From: JAAYZQ01 sp034428935
GTDB taxonomy: Bacteria > Chloroflexota > Anaerolineae > JAAYZQ01
NCBI GenBank assembly: GCA_034428935.1
Contig: DAOUHB010000165.1
Coordinates: 7,885-71,884, forward strand
Direction: 5' to 3'
Length of the DNA: 64,000 nt
The notes beneath the pieces were generated by a model. The model was not told the origin of the DNA and did not search any database. It saw only the letters and a list, made by a program, of their open reading frames with translations. Shown here one piece after another: positions 58,633 to 64,000 of the stretch (position 1 is the first letter of the stretch; each line of letters starts with the position of its first letter). The position numbers were made by a program, and so were the translations under genes.

Positions 58633-60805
58633 GCTCCTCCTCGATTGGGCGGCCATGGCCGTGTCGCTGTTCAACACGGTCCTGCTGCTGTGGCTGGGGC
58701 TGACGGTCCTGCTGAACGCCGAGCGGCGCACGCGGGGCATATGGCTGACCGGCGGCGGGCTGCTGACGGGCGCCGCCTTTTTCGTCAGCCACTCGGCCAT
58801 CCGGGCCTATGGCCTGGACTCTGTCGGGCCGGGCACCGAGTTCTGGTGGCGCGCCGGCTGGCTGCCCGTGGTCGTTCTGCCCTTCGCCTGGTACGCGGTC
58901 ATGCTGTGGTACTCGGGCTATTGGGACAACCGGCAGGGCGGCCTGCGCCGGCGGCAGCGGGCATGGCTGATCCTGGTGGGCGGGCTGTGCGCCGCCCTCG
59001 TCGGACTGTTGGCAGTGGCCAACTCGCTGCCCGCCTACTGGCAGGTAGCACGCCTGGAGCTGGCGGTCACCCCGGCGGTGGGCGGCATCCCGGTGGTCAT
59101 GCTGCTCTACCCGCCCTACATCCTGCTGTGCATCGTCCTGTCCCTCGACGCGCTGCGCCGGCCCGAGCCCTCCCAACGCGTGATGGGCGATCTGGCCCGG
59201 CGCCGGGCCCGCCCGTGGCTGGCGGCAGCCTCGGGCGTGCTGCTTGCCGTCAGCCTGCTCGTGACGTGGGTGATACTGTGGATCGTGGCCAGCGCGCGGC
59301 AGCGCGCGCTGTATGACGTCTATGCCAACCTGTCGTACCTGGTCGCCTGGTTCGACCTGGCCATCGCCGCCCTCATCGCCCTGGCAATCATCCTCCTGGG
59401 ACGGGCCATCGCCGCCTACGAGGTCTTTACAGGCAAGGCCCTGCCGCGGCAGGGCCTCGTGCGCCAGTGGCGCCGGGCAGTGATCCTGGCAGCGGGCTAC
59501 GGGGTCGTCGTGGGGTGGAGCCTGGCGCTGCAGTTGCCACCCATCTACGGCCTGCTGCTGACGACGGCCCTCATGACCCTCTTTTTCGCCCTGCTGACGT
59601 GGCGTTCTTTTGCCGAGCGGGAGCGAACGATGGATCAACTGCGTCCCTTCGTCGCCAGCCCCCGCCTCTACGAGCACCTGCTGGCCTCCTCTCCCGCGGC
59701 CCTGGACCGCGATGGCAAGGCGCTGTTCCGGGCCCTGTGCCAGGACGTCCTGGGCGCCGGCGTCGCCTACCTCGTCCCCCTGGGGCCCCTCACGTCCCTG
59801 GTCGGCACGACGCTGGCCTGTCCGGAGGACGGCCGGAATCCTCCGGCTGCGAGCGGGCTGGCCGCCGAGCTCGATGCCTCGCCGGCAGCCTGCCTGGCGC
59901 TGGATCCGGCAAGGTACGGCGGCGCCACCTGGGCCGTGCCCCTGCGCAGCGACCAGGGGCTCATCGGCGTCCTGCTCCTGGGCGAGAAGCAGGATGGAGG
60001 CTTGTACTCCCAGGAAGAGATCGAGATTGCCCAGGCGAGCGGCGAGCGGCTGATGGACACGTTGGCCAGCATCGAGGTGGCGCGGCGGCTGCTGGCCCTC
60101 GAGCGCCAGCGCCTGGCCGAAAGCCGGGACTATGGGGAGCTGAGCCGCGCCGTGTTCGACCAGAGGGCCCGCCGCCTCCTGCACGACGAGGTCCTGCCGC
60201 TGTTACACGCCGCCATGCTGACTCTCAACGGCAGGCAGTCCCTGGCCGGGGATGCGGCCGACGACCCCCTGCACCTGCTGGCCGACGCCCACCGCCAGGT
60301 CTCGAACCTGCTGCGCGAGATGCCGGTCGTCGTCTCCCCGGAGATCGAAAAGCTCGGCCTGGTCGGCGCCCTGCAGGAGACGTTGGTCGGGGAGATGAAC
60401 GGTGCCTTTGCCGGCGTATCGTGGCAGGTGGACGAGAAGGCCGCGCGCCGGGCCCGGGGGCTGGCGCCGCTGGCCGCCGAGGTGCTGTTCTACGCCGCGC
60501 GGGAAGCCATGCGCAACGCTGCCCGCCACGGTCGCGACCAGGCGGGAGAGCGCCCCCTGCACCTGCGCGTCGGCCTGGCCTGGCGCCCCGCGGCCGGCGA
60601 CCAGGGACAGGACCGCCTGGAGCTCGTGGTGGAAGACGACGGCGTGGGATTGCCGGGGCCTACCCTGCCGGAAGCGGGCGGAGGCCAGGGCCTGGCGCTG
60701 CACAGCACGATGATGGCCGTCGTCGGCGGGACCCTGGCGGTCGAAAGCGTGCCGGGCGTGCACACGCGGGTGCTGCTCGGCCTGCCGGTGCCGCCGGCCC
60801 ATTGA
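58622..60805 (+). CDS. Seven-helix membrane histidine kinase of the NarX/HisKA_3 type
   Basis: A 727-residue kinase. About seven or eight membrane helices occupy residues 1-330, followed by a GAF-like domain (about 345-490). The phosphorylation site is H521 in LLHDEVLP, the usual HisKA_3 form. ATPase motifs are EAMRNAARH (N box), EDDGVGLPG and GGQGLAL. ATG 58622 overlaps the regulator gene. The seven-helix input resembles 7TM-type sensors, with an unknown signal in the membrane or outside. Confidence 0.85.
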   Translation: MWVELLLDWAAMAVSLFNTVLLLWLGLTVLLNAERRTRGIWLTGGGLLTGAAFFVSHSAIRAYGLDSVGPGTEFWWRAGWLPVVVLPFAWYAVMLWYSGYWDNRQGGLRRRQRAWLILVGGLCAALVGLLAVANSLPAYWQVARLELAVTPAVGGIPVVMLLYPPYILLCIVLSLDALRRPEPSQRVMGDLARRRARPWLAAASGVLLAVSLLVTWVILWIVASARQRALYDVYANLSYLVAWFDLAIAALIALAIILLGRAIAAYEVFTGKALPRQGLVRQWRRAVILAAGYGVVVGWSLALQLPPIYGLLLTTALMTLFFALLTWRSFAERERTMDQLRPFVASPRLYEHLLASSPAALDRDGKALFRALCQDVLGAGVAYLVPLGPLTSLVGTTLACPEDGRNPPAASGLAAELDASPAACLALDPARYGGATWAVPLRSDQGLIGVLLLGEKQDGGLYSQEEIEIAQASGERLMDTLASIEVARRLLALERQRLAESRDYGELSRAVFDQRARRLLHDEVLPLLHAAMLTLNGRQSLAGDAADDPLHLLADAHRQVSNLLREMPVVVSPEIEKLGLVGALQETLVGEMNGAFAGVSWQVDEKAARRARGLAPLAAEVLFYAAREAMRNAARHGRDQAGERPLHLRVGLAWRPAAGDQGQDRLELVVEDDGVGLPGPTLPEAGGGQGLALHSTMMAVVGGTLAVESVPGVHTRVLLGLPVPPAH

Positions 60806-60830
60806 CGCCTGTCTGCAAGCGTGCTATACT
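60802..60830 (+). promoter_or_regulatory. Promoter of the aldo/keto reductase gene
   Basis: TTGACG (60802-60807) overlaps the kinase stop codon; after 17 bp comes TATACT (60825-60830), 34 bp before the ATG. Confidence 0.72.
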
Positions 60831-60863
60831 GCCCATACAACCGATCTCGAACAGGAGGAAGCC

Positions 60864-61715
60864 ATGCAGACACGCCGTTTTGGACGCACGGGACACATGA
60901 GCACCATCGTCATATTTGGCGCCTTTGCCGTCGGCCAGCTCAACCAGCGCGAGGCTGACGAGACGATGGAGCTCATCCTGGCGCACGGCGTCAACCACAT
61001 CGACGTGGCGCCGTCTTACCACGAGGCCGAGCTGCGCCTGGGTCCCTGGCTGGAAAGGCACCGCGACGACTTTTTCGTCGGCTGCAAGACCCAGTTGCGG
61101 GACCGCCGGGAGGCCCGGGAAGAGCTGCACCGCTCGCTGGAGCGGCTGCGCATTGACACCTTTGACCTGTTCCAGCTCCACGCCGTGACGACCATGGACG
61201 AGCTGGAGCAGTGTTTCGCGCCGGGCGGCTCGCTAGAGGCCATCGTCGACGCCCGCCGCGAGGGGCTCACCCGCTACATCGGCATTACGTCCCATGGCAT
61301 GGAGGCGCCGGCCGTCCTCATGGAGGCCCTGGACCGCTTTGACATGGACAGCATCCTGTTCCCCGTCAACGGCAGGATGTGGGCCGACGGCGAATACCGG
61401 CGGCAGGCGGAAGCACTCTTGCAAAAGGCGGCCGAAAAGGACGTGGGCAGCATGGCCATCAAGGCCGTGGCCCGGGGGCCATGGGACGGCCGGCCGCAGC
61501 GCTACCACACCTGGTACGAGCCGTTGGAGGACCCGCAGGCCGTGGAGCGGGCGCTGCGCTTCACCCTGTCGCAGCCGGTGACGGGCGCCATCAGCGCTGG
61601 CGACGCCCGCCTGCTGCCGGCCATCCTCGACGCCGCCGAGCGCTTCCGGCCCATGGAGACGGCGGAGCAGGCCGAGTTCGTGGGCGTCGCTGAGCAGTAC
61701 GGGCAGATCTTCTAA
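60864..61715 (+). CDS. Aldo/keto reductase
   Basis: A 283-residue TIM-barrel oxidoreductase. The catalytic tetrad is D47, Y52, K75 and H106, in HIDVAPSY, GCKTQL and FQLHAV. It is shorter than the classical ~320 residues and ends with VAEQYGQIF. NADPH-dependent reduction of aldehydes or sugars is typical. GGAGGAAG precedes ATG 60864. It is convergent with the Nudix-VOC gene. Confidence 0.9.
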   Translation: MQTRRFGRTGHMSTIVIFGAFAVGQLNQREADETMELILAHGVNHIDVAPSYHEAELRLGPWLERHRDDFFVGCKTQLRDRREAREELHRSLERLRIDTFDLFQLHAVTTMDELEQCFAPGGSLEAIVDARREGLTRYIGITSHGMEAPAVLMEALDRFDMDSILFPVNGRMWADGEYRRQAEALLQKAAEKDVGSMAIKAVARGPWDGRPQRYHTWYEPLEDPQAVERALRFTLSQPVTGAISAGDARLLPAILDAAERFRPMETAEQAEFVGVAEQYGQIF

Positions 61716-61746
61716 TAGGATTGGGGCCCGCACGCCGGCTGACGGC

Positions 61747-62691
61747 TCAGTGCGCCTCCTGCAGCTCGATGACGTTTCCCTCCGGGTCGGTAACGTAGCA
61801 CCAGGTGATCTGGCCGCCGCCCGCCACCCCGGTGGTGACGACCTCTCCCACGGGGCGGCCACCGGCGGCCAGCACCGCCGCCCTGGCGGCAGCCACGTCG
61901 CTCACGCTGAACGCCACGTGCCCAAAGCCGGGCCGGTTGACGGCCGTGGCGGGCTTTTCCGGGTGGTCGTCGTAGGTGAATATCTCCAGCGTGGGCCCGG
62001 CGTCGCCATAGCCCGGCAGGCGGAGGTGGACGCCGCGCAGGTGCGCCCCGGGGATGCCGGTGCCGGACTCAAGGGGCGGGCCGGCCAGGTCCCGCTCCGG
62101 CGGCACAGGCACGCAGCCAAAGACCGTCTCGTAAAAGCGGGCCAGCGCCCGCCAGTCTCGGGCGATGAGGTTGGTGTGGACGTAGCGGGCTTGCACCGCG
62201 GGACGATGGGCCCCGCCAGTGGCCGGGGCCGGCTGCGCGGCGTCCGGCATCAACGACCGGTCGAGCGGCCCGCCTGCTTTTTGCGCCAGGTGGGCGCGTA
62301 TGGCTCTTTCCGTGTAGGGCTCGATGGGCATGCGCAGCGCCTCGTCCACGCTCACCCAGGCGTATTCCTCCGCCTCGTCGTTCAGGCGGACCTCGGTCCC
62401 CTCCGTGCGGCAGGCAAAGTCGAAGAAGAGAAAATGCCGGGACTTCCAGAACGCCGGATCGTACACGAACTCCTGCACGCCGAGGAAGGTGATGTCCGAA
62501 ATGGCAAGGCCCGTCTCTTCCTCCACTTCCCGGCACAGGGCGTCCTCCAGGCTCTCCCCCAGCTCCACATGGCCGCCGGGCACCACGTACTTGCCGGCCC
62601 ACTTGTGCGATCGCATCAGGAACAGCCGGCCGGCGGGGTCAAAGATCAGCGCGCCGACGGTCGGCTCGGGGTAGTGTTGCTCAGACGTCAT
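61747..62691 (-). CDS. Nudix hydrolase fused to a VOC (glyoxalase-like) domain
   Basis: A 314-residue two-domain protein. Residues 1-140 are a Nudix hydrolase with the box GGHVELGESLEDALCREVEEETGL. After a short linker, residues about 180-314 are a vicinal-oxygen-chelate domain (YVHTNLIARDWRALARFYETVFG, GFGHVAFSVSDV, CYVTDPEGNVIELQE). Nudix enzymes cleave nucleoside diphosphate derivatives; the VOC part is a metal-dependent lyase or binding protein. This pairing is uncommon. ATG 62691 has AGGAGGT upstream. The GNAT gene lies 16 bp upstream. Confidence 0.88.
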   Translation of the reverse strand: MTSEQHYPEPTVGALIFDPAGRLFLMRSHKWAGKYVVPGGHVELGESLEDALCREVEEETGLAISDITFLGVQEFVYDPAFWKSRHFLFFDFACRTEGTEVRLNDEAEEYAWVSVDEALRMPIEPYTERAIRAHLAQKAGGPLDRSLMPDAAQPAPATGGAHRPAVQARYVHTNLIARDWRALARFYETVFGCVPVPPERDLAGPPLESGTGIPGAHLRGVHLRLPGYGDAGPTLEIFTYDDHPEKPATAVNRPGFGHVAFSVSDVAAARAAVLAAGGRPVGEVVTTGVAGGGQITWCYVTDPEGNVIELQEAH

Positions 62692-62707
62692 CAGGGCTCG
62701 ACCTCCT

Positions 62708-63244
62708 TTAGAACAGCAGGTACCAGAACAGCGCGATTTCGCGGGTGTCCCGGTCCAGGCCACGGTACAGGTGGCGGTCAAAGCCGCCCAGGCGAAAGCC
62801 GCAGGCCTCGTACAGCCGGCACGCCCCGGCGTTGATGCTCTGCGTTTCCAGCATCACGCCGGGCAGGTCGCGCTCCCGCGCCCACCGGATCGCCTGCTCC
62901 ATCAGCCGCCGGCCCACGCCCTGGCGGCGAAAGGGTGGGTCTACCGCAATGTCCCAGACGATGGCGAACCGGTTCCAGTGCTCCCGGACCAGGATCTGCC
63001 CGGCGACCTTGCCGTCGACGTACGCCAGCCAGGCGGCGTGATCCTCGCGCTCGATGTAGGGCCCGGCATCGTAGACCTCCGGTCCATAGCGCTTGACGTA
63101 GGGCGCCACGGGACGCACGGTGTACGCCGGCCGGCCATCGTCGGCGAACAGGGCCAGCTCGGCCTCTACCGTGAACGTGTTGTCGCAGCGGTTGAGGTCG
63201 GCCTGGTTGGCGGCCGCCAGCCGTTCAACGGCAATGTGTGCCAT
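62708..63244 (-). CDS. GNAT-family acetyltransferase
   Basis: A 178-residue N-acetyltransferase. The acetyl-CoA motif is IAVDPPFRRQGVGRRLMEQAIRWA near 100-123, and the C-terminal part has NAGACRLYEACGFRLGG. The substrate is unknown. ATG 63244 follows GGGGAGG by five bases. It is in a row with the Nudix-VOC and 4Fe-4S protein genes. Confidence 0.88.
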   Translation of the reverse strand: MAHIAVERLAAANQADLNRCDNTFTVEAELALFADDGRPAYTVRPVAPYVKRYGPEVYDAGPYIEREDHAAWLAYVDGKVAGQILVREHWNRFAIVWDIAVDPPFRRQGVGRRLMEQAIRWARERDLPGVMLETQSINAGACRLYEACGFRLGGFDRHLYRGLDRDTREIALFWYLLF

Positions 63245-63287
63245 AAAAGCCTCCCCGGCCGCGTCGCGGCCCCACAAAACGAGCGAC

Positions 63288-63992
63288 TTAATGGGGGTCC
63301 AGCCCCCAGAACCGCGCCGGCAGCCGCTTGCCCACCGGGCAAGAGGTGACGCACGCCGAGCACTGGAGCCGCGTGTGGGGCGTGGGAAAGCGCAGCAGCT
63401 CTTTCTGCAGCTCGACCATGGCCGCGTCGGGCGCGAACTCGCCGATGCAGCGCGCCCGATCCAGGCCCCTGGGCCCCAGGGCGGCCGTGGGGCAGGCGGC
63501 CAGGCAGGCCGTGCAGCTCACGCAGTAATAGTCCATCACCGGCCGGCCGGCGGGCAGCGGCAGGTCGGTCCACACCGCGCCCCAGCGCACCCGCGGCCCG
63601 TAGCGCCGGGTGACCACCAGCGTGTTCAGCCCGCGCACGCCCAGCCCGGCGCGGATGGCCGCCGCCTTCAGGTCGATGACCGCCAGGCTGTCCTCGTAGG
63701 TCAGCCCCCCGGCGCGCCGGCCCGCCTCGACGAGCCACAGGGCCAGCCGGGCCGCGCCGGCCGCCAGCCGCTCGTAGGCCCACTTGCTCCAGCGGCGCGT
63801 GCCCCCCTCCTCGACGTACATCTCCAGGTCCCAGGCCGGGTCCAGCGCCGCCATGCCCAGCACCAGGACCGAGCGCGCCCAGCCCGGCACGCCCGGGAAA
63901 TCGGCGGCCGGCGCCACCCCGCACAGGTCGAACCCCAGCCCCCGCGCCACGCCCCTGATCTCGTCCAGGCCCACGTCCATCGCGTTCCGCAC
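63288..63992 (-). CDS. 4Fe-4S protein related to epoxyqueuosine reductase, start at or beyond window edge
   Basis: A 234-residue protein with two ferredoxin clusters (YYCVSCTACLAACPTAA and LQCSACVTSCPVG) after a domain of about 150 residues (LGFDLCGVAPAADFPG, IRAGLGVRGLNTLVVTRRYGPRVRWG). It resembles QueG and QueG-like reductase-type proteins but is shorter and lacks the C-terminal HEAT part. Starts are GTG 63992 or ATG 63980; the frame is open to the edge, so the true start may lie outside. Function as epoxyqueuosine reductase is not established. Confidence 0.75.
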   Translation of the reverse strand: MRNAMDVGLDEIRGVARGLGFDLCGVAPAADFPGVPGWARSVLVLGMAALDPAWDLEMYVEEGGTRRWSKWAYERLAAGAARLALWLVEAGRRAGGLTYEDSLAVIDLKAAAIRAGLGVRGLNTLVVTRRYGPRVRWGAVWTDLPLPAGRPVMDYYCVSCTACLAACPTAALGPRGLDRARCIGEFAPDAAMVELQKELLRFPTPHTRLQCSACVTSCPVGKRLPARFWGLDPH

Positions 63993-64000
63993 CTTGTCCC

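Overview
The window is GC-rich bacterial DNA (G or C at most third codon positions). It carries many lipoproteins with Pro/Thr/Glu-rich linkers, many GTG/TTG starts, and overlapping GTGA/ATGA gene junctions. A serine hydroxymethyltransferase fused to an aminomethyltransferase, a DUF5667-type anti-sigma-like protein, several ECF sigma systems and a glycyl radical enzyme together suggest an anaerobic or facultative member of Chloroflexota, perhaps Anaerolineae. That assignment is inference from gene content. No rRNA, confident tRNA, CRISPR array, insertion sequence or phage gene was seen. All gene positions and starts come from reading frames, ribosome-binding sites and family knowledge; no search was run.

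Layout. 1-9941 (+): end of a YfcE-like phosphoesterase, an HD-domain protein coupled to a fused Fe-S/molybdenum hydroxylase, a membrane-anchored clostripain-like peptidase, and the SHMT-GcvT fusion. 9949-12153 (-): an MFS transporter and an RsmI-like methyltransferase. 12351-14043 (+): a glyoxalase-fold dioxygenase plus esterase pair (MhqE/MhqD-like) behind a good promoter. 14070-18380 (+): a sugar-acid operon (small unknown protein, zinc dehydrogenase, PfkB kinase, KDPG aldolase, 2-hydroxyacid dehydrogenase), then a UbiA prenyltransferase. 19425-21180 (+): an ECF sigma factor with a DUF5667 protein that has a long Lys-Asp tail. 21293-26896 (+): a signalling cluster of histidine kinase, periplasmic solute-binding protein, receiver and PP2C phosphatase, closed by an array of eight ~82-bp double-hairpin repeats (26922-27560).

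27565-35377 (-) is a second ECF sigma operon whose anti-sigma protein is 891 residues, with several envelope lipoproteins; one lipoprotein gene appears frameshifted. 35661-38774 (-) holds an ABC-2 exporter with a NEW3-domain surface protein, and 38899-39384 an Hsp20 gene behind phased direct repeats. 39617-45422 (-) is a carotenoid-glycoside-like cluster: PlsY-type acyltransferase, GT2 glycosyltransferase and two CrtI-type oxidoreductases, one fused to a GltD-like Fe-S domain. A DUF2177 gene (-) with a matching promoter element and a degV gene (+) follow.

47463-53714 is the most unusual part. A thiolase/OB-fold pair (-), behind a structured leader with an internal terminator, is divergent from an operon (+) encoding a glycyl radical enzyme, its activase and a fragment of a methyltransferase. 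The remainder (53819-63992) has a cupredoxin lipoprotein, a B12-type radical SAM protein, a membrane protein with a NarL/NarX-type two-component pair, an aldo/keto reductase, a Nudix-VOC fusion, a GNAT acetyltransferase and a 4Fe-4S protein cut or nearly cut by the window edge.
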